From assembly GCA_905182485.1 (NCBI GenBank), contig CAJJBO010000017.1, forward strand, positions 39,330 through 103,329: a stretch of 64,000 nucleotides of DNA, in the 5' to 3' direction. This document shows, in pieces, positions 29,860 through 41,552 of the stretch. Position 1 is the first letter of the stretch, and the number at the start of each line of letters is the position of its first letter. A model generated the notes under the pieces. That model worked only from the letters and a program-made list of their open reading frames with translations. It ran no database searches and was not told the origin of the DNA. Made by a program: the position numbers and the translations under genes. This DNA comes from an uncultured Luminiphilus sp. (GTDB taxonomy: Bacteria; Pseudomonadota; Gammaproteobacteria; Pseudomonadales; Halieaceae).

Positions 29860-30289
29860 ATGCAAAAACAACCACAACAAGGCTTTACGCTCATCGAACT
29901 GATGATCGTCATTGCGATCATCGGTATTTTAGCTGCAGTAGGCACTGCCGGCTTATGACACCTACACCAAGCGTGCGAAATTTACCGAAGTGATTGCGGC
30001 CGCTGCACCCTACAAAATAGCGATCGAAATCGCGATACAGACAGGTGCTACTGGATGCACGACAGCTGCCAATTTGGTGCATGAAAAATGTGGTATTCCA
30101 GCAGCTCCAAGCGCTAATGGGGCCATGGCGTCGGTAACGGTTGCGGGGGGGATAATCACGGCAACGGGTACTGCTGACGTAGATAACGCAACGTACATAC
30201 TTAAACCAAAAGCGCTCTCTGCCCCTGTGATTTGGGAGAAAGACGCAACAGGCAATGTGAGTACCTGCATTGCAGAAAGCCTGTGCTGA
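29860..30289 (+). CDS. pilA: Type IV pilin PilA, split by one frameshift
   Basis: MQKQPQQGFTLIELMIVIAIIGILAAV; removing one G at GTAGGCACTG (about 29943) gives AVALPAYDTYTKRAKFTEVI. Confidence 0.92.
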
Positions 30290-30645
30290 TCACAACACAC
30301 TATTAACCATCAAACGGAGTCCGCTCCCTTTGGCCTCTCTGAGAGCTACGCGGCCTGTGATGCCAGCGCGAACGATCCTTAAAAAAATCGGATGTCGCCG
30401 CAAGCTACCGGGATGCGTTGCCTCATTAGGGGACACAAAGACAATGTCTACCGGCTTGACCCTCTGATAACGACAGAGCTACACATGAACGCATCTGCTC
30501 ACGCCAACAGCGTTAAAACAAAGCATCGATCACCCCGTAACGCGCCTCAGATGCAGGTCGCAGCAGTGTTGATCGCTCCGGGCGCGGTCTTATCGGGTCG
30601 AGCCCAAAAGGTCACGCATTGCCGTTTGGCACAATCCTGCGCAAC

Positions 30646-32360
30646 ATGAACGCACCCGTCCCACAAACGACTCGATCGAACATCCGAGGACTGGCTGGGC
30701 GCTTGGTGGCCGATCGTGTACTGACAGCCGCCCAAGCCACCATTGCCGAAGAGGATGCCAAAGCCACGGGCGTCTCCCTGATGCGCTATCTCATCGACAC
30801 CCTCGCTATCGACAGCCGCGCGCTGGCGGAGCCCGCTTCGGCTGAGTTTGGGCTACCGATATTTGACCTAACCGCGATGAACCGCGACATGCTGCCGAAT
30901 CAAAAAATCGATGCCGCACTTATGATGAAATATCGCGCCGTGCCGCTATTTCACCGCGGTAACTGTCTGTTCGTCGCGATCTCTGACCCGATGAATCAAG
31001 CCGCATTAGCAGAGTTCAAATTTGCGGCAGGCATCAATACCGATGCCGTATTAGTGGAGGACCAGGCGCTCAACCGTCTTATTGACGAACTCGCCGAGCA
31101 AGCTGGCGGCTTTGATTCTGATATGGCCTCACTCGGCAACGACGGCGAATACGATCTTGAGATCAGTGACGGTGCGCTCGAAGACCTGACGTGACCGACG
31201 CTGTGGACGACACGCCGATCGTCAAGTTCGTCAACAAAGTGCTGCTGGATGCCGTAAAACAAGGCGCCTCAGATATACACTTTGAGCCCTACGAAAAAGA
31301 TTACCGAGTGCGGTTTCGGACCGACGGGATGTTGCGCGAGGTGGTAAAGCCACCGCGCAATTTAGCGCCTCGCTTAGCGGCGCGACTGAAGGTGATGTCA
31401 CAGATGGACATCTCCGAGCGGCGCGTGCCTCAAGATGGCCGCATCAAGATGAAACTCTCGCAAAAGCGTGCGATCGACTTCCGCGTGAATACCCTACCCA
31501 CCCTCTATGGCGAGAAGATCGTACTGCGAATCCTGGATCCCAGCTCGGCGCAGATCGGTATCGATGCACTCGGCTATGAAGCAGATCAAAAGGGACTCTA
31601 CCTCGAGGCCCTGCACCGACCCCAAGGGATGATTTTAGTCACCGGACCCACCGGCTCAGGCAAAACCGTCTCGCTCTATACCGGTCTCAATATTTTAAAT
31701 GAACCCGAACGCAATATTTCCACTGCTGAAGATCCCGTGGAAATCAATATGCAGGGCATCAATCAAGTGCTGGTAAACCCCAAAGTGGGGCTCAACTTTG
31801 CCGAGGCGCTGCGCTCCTTTCTCCGCCAGGACCCAGACGTCATCATGGTCGGAGAAATTCGTGATCTGCAGACCGCGGAAATTGCCATCAAAGCGGCTCA
31901 GACCGGGCACTTAGTGATGTCGACCGTGCATACCAATAATGCGGCCGAGACGGTCACACGACTCCTGAACATGGGCATACCGGCTTTTAATATTGCCGCG
32001 TCGGTGACACTGATCATCGCGCAGCGACTCGCCCGTCGCCTCTGCAAGCACTGCGCCGAACCACAAACTACAGTGCCTGAGGGTGCGCTCTTAGAGATGG
32101 GATTCACCCTCGAACAACTCGTCAATGCAACCATCAAACAGCCCGTTGGGTGTGACCAATGCAAGGATGGTTACAAAGGGAGGGTCGGCATTTACGAAGT
32201 GGTCCGAATCACCAAACCCCTTGCTGCCGCCATTATGGATGGCGCGAACTCTATTGAACTAGATCGCGTGGCGCGCGAGGCGGGCTTTGACGACCTCAGA
32301 CAATCGGCGCTGAAAAAATGTGCCGATGGACTGATCAGCCTGAAGAAGTCAGCCGGGTGA
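30646..32360 (+). CDS. pilB: Type IV pilus assembly ATPase PilB, split by one frameshift near 31190
   Basis: N-terminal MshEN-like domain ORF then [46 protein letters not shown]. Confidence 0.94.
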
Positions 32361-32403
32361 CAACGGACTGATCACCACCATCCCACATGAGTGGAGCGAG
32401 ACA

Positions 32404-33615
32404 ATGACAACAGACAGTATTGTATTTGTGTGGCGCGGCACTGACCGCAATGGACAACCCTCCGCCGGCGAAGAAATGGCAAGTTCTGCCGCCATGGCAC
32501 GCGCGCAACTGCGCAGACAGGGCGTCACCACTAAAACCGTCAGAAAAAAGGCTAAGAAATTCACTCTTTTTGGGCCAAAAAAGATAACGCCTGCCAATAT
32601 CGCCATCTTCACGCGACAACTCGCCACGATGATGAAAGCAGGGATACCGCTGGTTCAGGCCTTTACGATTGTCGCAGACGGCACCGAACACGACGGCATG
32701 CGCAAGCTCATTAACGACTTACGTACAGATGTGGCCTCCGGCATTAACATTGCTGATGCATTGAGTAAGCACCCGCGACAATTTGACGAACTCTTTTGCT
32801 GTCTGGTCGCATCTGGCGAAAATTCGGGCACATTAGAAACCATGTTAGATCGTGTTGCCACTTACAAAGAAAAAACCGAGGCGCTCAAGGCAAAAATAAA
32901 AAAGGCCCTCACCTACCCGACGGCGGTCGTTGTGGTGGCTATCGTGGTGACGGCTATTTTGCTGGTCAAAGTGGTCCCTCAGTTTGCCGAGACATTTCAG
33001 GGATTTGGTTCCGAGCTCCCCGCATTCACCTTACTGGTAATCGCACTCTCAGACTGGGTCCAAGCCTGGTGGTTGCTCTTATTCATTTCTTTATTGGTCG
33101 CCGGTTATCTTTTCTCACAGGCCAAACAACGGTACCAGCGGGTATCGGACTGGGTCGACGCACTGTCTCTCAAACTGCCTATTATTGGCACGATCGTCCA
33201 CGACGCGGTGATTGCTCGTTTTTCTCGAACGCTGTCGACCACCTTTGCCGCTGGGGTGCCACTGGTTGAGGCCTTAGATTCTACCGCCGGTGCGGCGGGT
33301 AACGCGGTCTACGCCCGCGGTATTAGGCGTATTCGAAACGATGTCACCGCCGGGCAAGCGCTCACCGCCTCGATTCGATCCACCGACTTGTTTCCGGTCA
33401 TGCTGTTACAGATGATCGCCATTGGCGAAGAATCAGGATCACTTGATGATATGCTCAGTAAAGTCGCTGATCATTATGAGGCCGCCGTGGACAATGCCGT
33501 AGACAGTCTGAGCTCACTCATGGAGCCGCTCATTATGTCAGTGCTCGGCGTATTGGTGGGAGGGCTGATGATCGCGATGTACCTCCCCATTTTTATGCTG
33601 GGATCGGTCATTTAA
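32404..33615 (+). CDS. pilC: Type IV pilus inner membrane protein PilC
   Basis: Duplicated T2SF domain, FTRQLATMMKAGIPLVQAF. Confidence 0.95.
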   Translation: MTTDSIVFVWRGTDRNGQPSAGEEMASSAAMARAQLRRQGVTTKTVRKKAKKFTLFGPKKITPANIAIFTRQLATMMKAGIPLVQAFTIVADGTEHDGMRKLINDLRTDVASGINIADALSKHPRQFDELFCCLVASGENSGTLETMLDRVATYKEKTEALKAKIKKALTYPTAVVVVAIVVTAILLVKVVPQFAETFQGFGSELPAFTLLVIALSDWVQAWWLLLFISLLVAGYLFSQAKQRYQRVSDWVDALSLKLPIIGTIVHDAVIARFSRTLSTTFAAGVPLVEALDSTAGAAGNAVYARGIRRIRNDVTAGQALTASIRSTDLFPVMLLQMIAIGEESGSLDDMLSKVADHYEAAVDNAVDSLSSLMEPLIMSVLGVLVGGLMIAMYLPIFMLGSVI

Positions 33616-33641
33616 ATGCCTTTCACAAAGCGGTAAAGGCC

Positions 33642-34499
33642 ATGCCTCTTCTTTTATCAGATCCTGTTCTTTTATCGCTCACCTGCGGCGCATTAGGGCT
33701 GATCATTGGCAGTTTTCTCAACGTTGTCATTATTCGCCTGCCGCGCATGATGGAATCGCAATGGCACAAAGACTGCTGCGAACTGATGGATCAACCGATC
33801 CCGGCCGATACCCCACTCACTTTGGCCCACCCCAGGTCGACCTGCCCCCAGTGCGGCGCTGCCATCCGGGCATGGCACAATATCCCCGTGTTGAGTTGGT
33901 TGGTATTGCGCGGACGCTGTGCTGACTGCAGTGCCACAATATCGATCCGCTATCCACTGATCGAGCTGATCACAGGAATATTGTTCGCGGCGGCGGCTTG
34001 GCAATTTGGTTATAGCGCAGAGGCGCTCAGCGCACTCATACTCATCGCGTTTTTGATTGCATTAACCGGCATCGATCTCGACAAACAACTTCTCCCAGAT
34101 TCGCTCACCCTGCCGCTGCTGTGGCTGGGGTTGGGCGTGAATTTATTTCAGGTCTGGACCACCTTACCCGCCGCCGTTGTCGGGGCCATGCTCGGCTACG
34201 GCGCATTGTGGAGTGTCTATTGGGCGTTCAAGTTGGTTACTGGCAAAGAGGGCATGGGCTATGGTGACTTTAAGCTGCTGGCTGCTCTGGGCGCGTGGTT
34301 CGGCTGGCAAGCGATTCCCCTCATCATTCTGCTGTCATCGCTTGTTGGCGCGCTGCTGGGTCTCACGATCCTCGCGTTAACCCGTCAGGGACGCAACACG
34401 CCAATGCCATTTGGCCCCTATTTAGCAGGGGCGGGCCTGCTCGCCTTGTTTTATGGCGACACCCTTGTCGCACAGTATTTACAGTGGGTGAGCCCTTAG
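33642..34499 (+). CDS. pilD: Prepilin peptidase/N-methyltransferase PilD
   Basis: CPQCGAAIRAWHNIPVLSWLVLRGRCADC and GMGYGDFKLLAALGAWFGW motifs. Confidence 0.96.
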   Translation: MPLLLSDPVLLSLTCGALGLIIGSFLNVVIIRLPRMMESQWHKDCCELMDQPIPADTPLTLAHPRSTCPQCGAAIRAWHNIPVLSWLVLRGRCADCSATISIRYPLIELITGILFAAAAWQFGYSAEALSALILIAFLIALTGIDLDKQLLPDSLTLPLLWLGLGVNLFQVWTTLPAAVVGAMLGYGALWSVYWAFKLVTGKEGMGYGDFKLLAALGAWFGWQAIPLIILLSSLVGALLGLTILALTRQGRNTPMPFGPYLAGAGLLALFYGDTLVAQYLQWVSP

Positions 34500-34500
34500 C

Positions 34501-35097
34501 ATGCTGCGCGTGGGGATCACTGGCGGTATTGGCAGCGGTAAAACCGCGGTCACCGACTGGCTGGCTCAAAAGGGCATTACCATTGTCGACGCCGACGTGG
34601 TCGCACGGCTTGTGGTGGCGCCGGGTATGCCCGCACTCGCAGAGATCGCCCACACCTTTGGCGCCGAGTATCTCCTGCCCGATGGACAGCTCGACCGGCC
34701 CGCATTGCGCCAACTGGTCTTCGCGGACGAGCAAAAGCGGAAAATGCTGGAGGCCATCACTCATCCGAAAATACGAGAGGAGCTGGCGGCCCAGTTGCGA
34801 AACGCCAGTTCTCCTTACGTGGTGCTGAGCTCACCGCTCCTGCTCGAGGGTAACCAATCTGAGATGGTCGATATCACAGTGGTGGTCGATGTCCCGGAGT
34901 CGCTACAGATCGAGCGCACCATGGCGCGCGATCAAAACGATGAAGCGCTGGTCACAAAAATAATGGCCGCACAATGTGACCGGGAAACCCGATTGAGTCG
35001 CGCCGATATTGTGATCGATAACAGCGAGTGCCTCGACACGCTACACCACCGAACAGACGCCCTCCACCAAACCTTGCTGGCGCGAGCGCACCATTAA
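34501..35097 (+). CDS. coaE: Dephospho-CoA kinase
   Basis: VGITGGIGSGKTAVTDWLAQKG P-loop, family-typical QRxxRxxAxxxI-like region. Confidence 0.95.
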   Translation: MLRVGITGGIGSGKTAVTDWLAQKGITIVDADVVARLVVAPGMPALAEIAHTFGAEYLLPDGQLDRPALRQLVFADEQKRKMLEAITHPKIREELAAQLRNASSPYVVLSSPLLLEGNQSEMVDITVVVDVPESLQIERTMARDQNDEALVTKIMAAQCDRETRLSRADIVIDNSECLDTLHHRTDALHQTLLARAHH

Positions 35098-35469
35098 CCC
35101 GCCAATAGCTTCTTTAGTATGGGCTGATTCGCGGCGGGAAATGGCCAGTCAATCAAATCAGCAGGCTGCTGCCAGGCTAAGGGCTGTCCCTTCCATCCCC
35201 GACGGCTCACCCCGCCAGCTGGTAACGCGATAGACCGCTAAGCAGACGCATTGATCACCGTAGTCATGCTGCAACGTCATGAACGGCTCGCTGATGAGCA
35301 CTGTCACTCCCAATTCTTCTTTCAATTCGCGCAGGAGTGCGTCAGTAATCGTCTCGCCGGGCTCTACTTTACCGCCAGGAAACTCCCATTTCCCCCCTTG
35401 GTGTTGCCAATCGGCTCGCTGGGCCATGAGGATCCTCTGTTCAGAATCGACCACGATTGCCGCCACCAC
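35094..35469 (-). CDS. mutT: MutT-type Nudix hydrolase, C-terminus frameshifted
   Basis: Nudix box GGKVEPGETITDALLRELKEELGV; alternate frame downstream gives GQPLAWQQPADLIDWPFPAANQPILKKLLAG. Confidence 0.88.
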
Positions 35470-35477
35470 CTCTACCC

Positions 35478-36677
35478 TCAGGTCCGATAGTCAGCATTGA
35501 TCTTGACGTAGTCATAGGACAAATCCGTGGTCCAGAGCGATGACACCGCGGATCCTTGATTCAGGTTCACCTCGATTATTAAATCGCGATCTGCCATGGC
35601 TGCCTGACCCGCTTCCTCGGTATAGGAGGCAGCACGAGCACCCTCCTCTGCAATCAACACCCCATTGATATGAATTGATATGACACTGGTATTCAGGTCT
35701 CTACGCCGGCTCGCCCAATGGCCATTAAGAGCCTGCCCCAGTTGGGGTCTGAGGCAAACAGGGCGGTTTTGACTAAGGGAGAGTGGGCTATCGTCCGGGC
35801 TACCTGATCACAGGCCGCCTCAGAGGCACCCCCTTCGACACGCACTTCAACAAACTTAGTCGCCCCCTCGCCGTCGCGAACAATATCGTGCGCCAACTCA
35901 ATCATGAGCGTCGTCAACGCATCCAAAAATAGTGCTGTAGTCGGTGACTCTGCCTCCAACACCACAGACGATTGCCCGGTCGCAGACAGCGTGACCGCAT
36001 CATTCGTAGACGTGTCACCATCGACACTAATGCGATTGAAGCTTGCGGCAACAGCGGTTCGCAACAGGCTGTCGAGCAAAGCCGGCGCGATTTGAGCATC
36101 CGTCCCAATAAAGCCCAGCATCGTAGCCATATTAGGACAGATCATTCCAGCGCCCTTGGCCATTCCCGTGATCACACAGGTTTGTCCACCTAGGTCGATC
36201 GAGACACTTCGCAATTTAGCTCGCGTATCCGTCGTCAAAATCGCGGCGGCAGCGCGCTCCCAATTGTTGTCGCACAGGTCCTCCGACTGCGTGAGGCAAT
36301 GCCCGCTTGATCAGCTCAGCCGAGAGCGGCTCGCCGATCACGCCTGTCGAAAAGGGCAGCACCCGGTCACTCGCCGATCCGGTTAACTCCGCCACCGCTT
36401 GGCAGGACTCAAGTGCGACCCGCTTGCCAGGCTCGCCGGTGCCCGCATTGGCATTACCCGTATTGATTAACAGCCAATCAGTATGGCCTTGGTTCGCCTG
36501 GCTGTGTTCCGCGGCAATCAGCACCGGAGCGGCACGAAACGCATTCTGTGTGAACACCACTGACGTACTCGCGCCGGACGCCAACGAAACCAGTACGAGA
36601 TCATCGTAGTCGGCCAGTTTAATCCCGGCCTGTGCAACGCCTAATCGTAAGCCCGCCACAGAGTGGATCATCGGCAC
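35478..36677 (-). CDS. argJ: Glutamate N-acetyltransferase/amino-acid acetyltransferase ArgJ, in three frame fragments
   Basis: GMAKGAGMICPNMATMLGFIGTDA; NTGNANAGTG; SYDYVKINADYRT C-terminus. Confidence 0.92.
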
Positions 36678-36716
36678 CCCTCATTGCACGCCATAACCAT
36701 CGGCCGCGGCATCATT

Positions 36717-39429
36717 CTATGCCTTACCGCAACATTGCTTATACTTTTTTCCGCTACCACAGGGGCAAGGATCGTTACGGCCTACCTTGGGTTCCATCCG
36801 GGTCATCGGCTGTGGGGGCGGGGCCTGCGATGGCGCTACTGCAGAGGGATCAGAGGCTACTGGGTTCGCCTCAGCATGCTCAAACGCCATACTTTGTTTT
36901 GCCGCCGCTTCACGTCGGCGCTGCTCGACCGCCGCTGCCTCGTCCGCGTGCTGAACCTGCACGTGACTCAGAAAACGAATCACTTCATATTTCAGTCGCT
37001 GCAGCAGGCCCTCAAACAACTCAAACGACTCTCGCTTGTATTCCTGCTTTGGATTCTTATTGGCATAAGCGCGCAGGTGTATTCCCTGCCGCAAGTTGAT
37101 CCATTACCTGAAGGTGCTCTTTCCACAACGTGTCCAGCACTTGAAGCATGATCTGCTTCTCTAGCTGACGCATTCCCGGTCCAACACCTTGCGCCTTTTC
37201 TTCGTAAGCAGATTGCACCGCCGCTAAAATCCGTTCCCGTAATGTCTCCTCGTGAAGGGCGTTATCTTCTTCAAGCCACTGACTGACAGGCATTGCCACA
37301 CCAAATTCAGCCTCGAGCTGCTTCTCAAGCCCGGGGATGTCCCACTGTTCTTCCACACTCATTGGTGGAACAAATCCATCGACAGCGTCACTCACCACAT
37401 CGGCGCGGATTGCGGCAATGGTATCTTCAATCTCATCATCCGATAACAGTTCATCCCGCTGTCGGTAGATAATCTGTCGCTGGTCATTCGCGACGTCGTC
37501 GTACTCCAGTAATTGCTTACGAATATCGAAGTTGCGGCCCTCGACCTTACGTTGTGCTTTTTCGATGGCATTACTCACCATTCGGTGCTCAATCGCCTCT
37601 CCGCGCTCCATGCCCATCGCCTGCATGAAGCTTTTCACTCGATCTGAAGCAAAAATTCTCATTAGGCTATCTTCTAAAGAGAGATAGAAGCGCGAAACAC
37701 CCGGGTCGCCCTGACGACCCGATCGCCCTCTCAGCTGATTATCAATCCGGCGAGATTCGTGTCGTTCCGTCCCGAGAATATGCAACCCGCCCGCAGCAAT
37801 CACTGCATCGTGGCGCACTTGCCACTCTGCGGTCAGCGCTGCTCGCGCAGCGTCGTCAAGCGCCTCCCCTTGCCCGGCAAGCTCAGCCTCTAAATTGCCG
37901 CCCAACACGATGTCAGTACCCCGACCCGCCATGTTGGTCGCAATCGTCACGATGCCCGGACGACCCGCTTGGGCAATAATTTCTGCCTCCTGCTCGTGAT
38001 ACTTTGCATTCAATACTTTGTGCGTAATATCTTTGCGCTTGAAGGCCTCGGATAATTCCTCGGAGGTTTCTACCGACGCCGTGCCCACCAGAACCGGCGC
38101 GCCCGAATCAATACAGGACTGCACATCGTCAATGATCGCATCGAACTTTTCGTCGCGGGTCAAATAGACCAAATCGTTCAGATCATCCCGAAGCATCGGG
38201 ACATTGGTTGGGATCACGATACAATCCAGACCATAAATCTGTTGGAATTCGAAAGCCTCGGTATCGGCAGTGCCTGTCATTCCCGAGAGCTTGTCGTAGA
38301 GCCGAAAGAAGTTTTGAAACGTAGTAGACGCGAGCGTTTGGCTTTCGCTTTGAATATTCACCCCTTCCTTCGCTTCAATCGCCTGGTGTAGCCCCTCCGA
38401 TAAGCGCCGACCCGCCATGGTGCGGCCCGTGTGCTCATCGATGAGAACGACCTGGCCGTCTTGCACAATGTATTCCACGTCACGCTGAAACAGCACGTGT
38501 GCTCGTAAACCTGAGTGAACGTGATGCAGAAGCCCCAAGTTTGTTGGGGCGTACAGCGAGTCGTCTCCCTCTAACAGCCCAGCGTCTATCAGCATGGCTT
38601 CGACTTTTTCGTGCCCCGCTTCGGTTAATTCGATGCTGCGCTGTTTCTCATCAACCGTAAAATCGCCCTCTTGCTCTTCTAGCTCGGGCGTCAGCTTAGG
38701 AATCAATTGATTAATCGCCTTGTAGAGTGCTGAACTGTCCTCTACCGCGCCCGAGATAATCAGTGGCGTGCGCGCCTCATCGATCAGGATAGAATCCACC
38801 TCATCGACAATGGCAAACGCAAGCGTACCCTGGTTTTTATCTGCCCGACTAAAGGCCATATTGTCCCGGAGGTAATCAAAACCAAACTCGTTATTGGTGC
38901 CATAGACCACATCGCAGGCATAAGCAGCGCGCTTCTCCTCCGGCGTTTGACCCGAGCGCACCACCCCCACGGTTAAACCCAAAAACTCGTACAGTGGACT
39001 CATCCACGCGGCATCTCGCTGAGCGAGATAGTCGTTCACGGTGACCAAATGCACGCTGTGATTGGGCAGTGCATTGAGATAGGCAGGTAGCGTGGCGACG
39101 AGGGTTTTACCCTCACCCGTGCGCATTTCAGCAATTTTTCCTGCGTTCAGTGCCATCCCGCCGATTAACTGCACATCAAAATGCCGCATATTCAACGCGC
39201 GCACACCGGCCTCTCGCACCGCTGCGAACACCTCAGGCAGTAATTGATCGAGTGTTTCGCCCGCTTCAAGTCGGGTGCGGAAGGCAGCCGTTTTTGCTCG
39301 CAAGCTGTCATCATCGAGCGCCTGCATTGCCGCCTCAAGGCTGTTAATGCGGGTGACGACTTTACTCAAACGCTTTAGCTCCCGGTCATTACGGGTACCG
39401 AAGATTTTTTTCATGGTAGAGATCAGCAT
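36717..39429 (-). CDS. secA: Preprotein translocase ATPase SecA, one frameshift near 37075
   Basis: Full SecA motor and C-terminal zinc motif [14 protein letters not shown]; removing one base restores [25 protein letters not shown]. Confidence 0.98.
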
Positions 39430-39499
39430 GGCAGTCTCACTGGTCAGTCAAAAGGGGAAATGCTTGGAAACGACACATCAAAGCGGCAGAGCGGCTGGT

Positions 39500-40444
39500 T
39501 TAACGATGGGTCCTGCGGACATAAGAGGCCGGATCAACGGCTCGTCCGTGTTTGAAGACCTCAAAGTGGACATGGGGCCCGGTCGACCTGCCAGAGCTGC
39601 CCATTAGGGCGATCACATCGCCGCGACGAACGAGATCACCTAATGTGACCAAGTTTTCTTGATTGTGTGCATAGCGAGTACTCACACCATCGCCATGAGA
39701 GACCTCAATCATAGTGCCGTAGCCGGCTTTCACGCCGCTCCAGCTCACAACGCCGCTCGCAACAGCAAGAATATCGGAGCCTTTACGGCCTGCAAAGTCA
39801 GCGCCGGTATGCCAAGCGCGCTTACCCGAAATCGGGTCAATGCGGCTCCCAAACGACGAGGATTGCCAGCCAGATCGTATCGGTCTTCCAGCGGGGGTCG
39901 ACTCGGTTCTCAACTGCTCCGACGACAACAGCCCTGCCAGCACCTCGAACTGCACTTCCCTGCCGGCAAAATAATCCTCTAAGGCATCGTACTGCGTGTT
40001 GATCTCAAGGACGCTAGGCCCACTATCGGTCTGCAACGGCACCGTCGGACCACCCAGTGCCGGTGGCCCAGAAAAATCGAATTCGCCCAACTCAAGTCCC
40101 GCCAGCTCGGTGAGATGGTCGCCAAGGGCGTCAAGGCGTGTCATCTGTGTCTGTAACGTCGCCAAACGACGTGTCATGGCGATTAGCCGTGACTGCGCCT
40201 CAACACTTAGTTGCGCCAGGGCTTCTGCTCGCTCCGTCGCTTGCTGCTCGCGTATTGAAATACGAGACGACTGTTCCGATCTCACACCACCATCGAATCC
40301 GAGTTGATAACTCACTGCAACCAATCCCAGAGGGACACCAATGACACAGGCGGACAGCAACAACCACGACCACCTGCCCAGTTCCAGGGTGCGCGATGCG
40401 GCGTGGCGGTTAAGGAAAATTAACTTCAAGGTCGGGTATCGCAA
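39500..40444 (-). CDS. M23-family (LytM-type) murein peptidase
   Basis: HTGADFAGRKGSDILAVASGVVSWSGVKAGYG...GPHVHFEVFKHG. Confidence 0.92.
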   Translation of the reverse strand: MRYPTLKLIFLNRHAASRTLELGRWSWLLLSACVIGVPLGLVAVSYQLGFDGGVRSEQSSRISIREQQATERAEALAQLSVEAQSRLIAMTRRLATLQTQMTRLDALGDHLTELAGLELGEFDFSGPPALGGPTVPLQTDSGPSVLEINTQYDALEDYFAGREVQFEVLAGLLSSEQLRTESTPAGRPIRSGWQSSSFGSRIDPISGKRAWHTGADFAGRKGSDILAVASGVVSWSGVKAGYGTMIEVSHGDGVSTRYAHNQENLVTLGDLVRRGDVIALMGSSGRSTGPHVHFEVFKHGRAVDPASYVRRTHR

Positions 40445-40521
40445 TAACGGGCTCGGAACTATGCCATTTTCAGGGGTTAAGTGAAACCGTTGAGCACCAA
40501 CCTAAACCGGCTAAATTGCAC

Positions 40522-41439
40522 TCAAACCAGCTGTAAACTGTGCGGCAATGGCCAATTTAGGGGCGACGGGCTTTCGTTTTCAAATGTGGCCCATTCCCAA
40601 CTCTCTTGTTGCGCCAGCAGCGTCCGAACCAGTTGATTGTTCATCGCATGGCCCGATTTGAAACCATCATACTCAGCGAGTAACTGATGACCGGCGAGGT
40701 ACAAATCGCCCATGGCATCCAAGATTTTATGCTTCACAAATTCATCGTCGTAACGCAACCCCCCTTCATTGAGGATATGGAAATCGTCGATCACGATCGC
40801 ATTGTCAACGCTCCCACCTCGTGCCAAGCCTCGAGATCGCATGTACTCGAATTCATGTACGAACCCGAAGGTCCTCGCACGACTGATTTCTCGCACGAAA
40901 GTCTCGGTGTCCATGTCCAAGGTGACCCGACCGGTCTGCTCGCGGAAAACGGGATGATCAAAATCAATGGCGAAACTGAGCTTAAAGCCTTCGTAAGGGT
41001 GCAATGACACGGTTTTCTCGCCGTCGCTCACGGTAATGCTCTCAGTCACACGAATAAAACGCTTTGCGGCTGACTGCTCACAAATGCCCGCTGTCTGCAG
41101 TAAATAGACAAAGGGGCCCGCTGAGCCATCCATGATGGGGACCTCGGGGGCATCTAAATCGATATAAACATTGTCGATACCCAGGCCACACAGCGCAGAG
41201 AGCAGGTGCTCCACTGTCGTGACCCGACCATCGTCGGTACCAAGGCTGGTCGATAAATCCGTTTCATCAACCCCATCCGCCCGAGCGGGGATTTCCCGAG
41301 CTGGAGTTAAATCAGTGCGACGAAACACCACACCTGTATCGACCGGTGCCGGACTCAGTGTCATCGACACCTTGTCACCAGAATGCAGACCCACGCCCGT
41401 CGACTTTATCGACTCTTGTAAGGTTCTTTGCCACCGCAT
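40522..41439 (-). CDS. lpxC: UDP-3-O-acyl-N-acetylglucosamine deacetylase
   Basis: [53 protein letters not shown]. Confidence 0.97.
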   Translation of the reverse strand: MRWQRTLQESIKSTGVGLHSGDKVSMTLSPAPVDTGVVFRRTDLTPAREIPARADGVDETDLSTSLGTDDGRVTTVEHLLSALCGLGIDNVYIDLDAPEVPIMDGSAGPFVYLLQTAGICEQSAAKRFIRVTESITVSDGEKTVSLHPYEGFKLSFAIDFDHPVFREQTGRVTLDMDTETFVREISRARTFGFVHEFEYMRSRGLARGGSVDNAIVIDDFHILNEGGLRYDDEFVKHKILDAMGDLYLAGHQLLAEYDGFKSGHAMNNQLVRTLLAQQESWEWATFENESPSPLNWPLPHSLQLV

Positions 41440-41504
41440 GGCGATTCCCCTGATCTAGAGAGGAAAACCTTACTAGGGCACGTTACTGCAATCCAGCCCT
41501 CACA

Positions 41505-41529
41505 CCCTGATTATTCACATTCATCAGGG
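41505..41529. repeat. Inverted repeat CCCTGAT-N11-ATCAGGG between ftsZ and lpxC
   Basis: Perfect 7-bp arms in intergenic region. Confidence 0.6.
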
Positions 41530-41552
41530 CTTTACAGACGATCACCCATCAA

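Noticed and set aside
31180-31200. PilB as two naturally separate, translationally coupled proteins (TGA/GTG overlap)
   Set aside because: PilB is one polypeptide in known systems and frameshift errors are common in this window.
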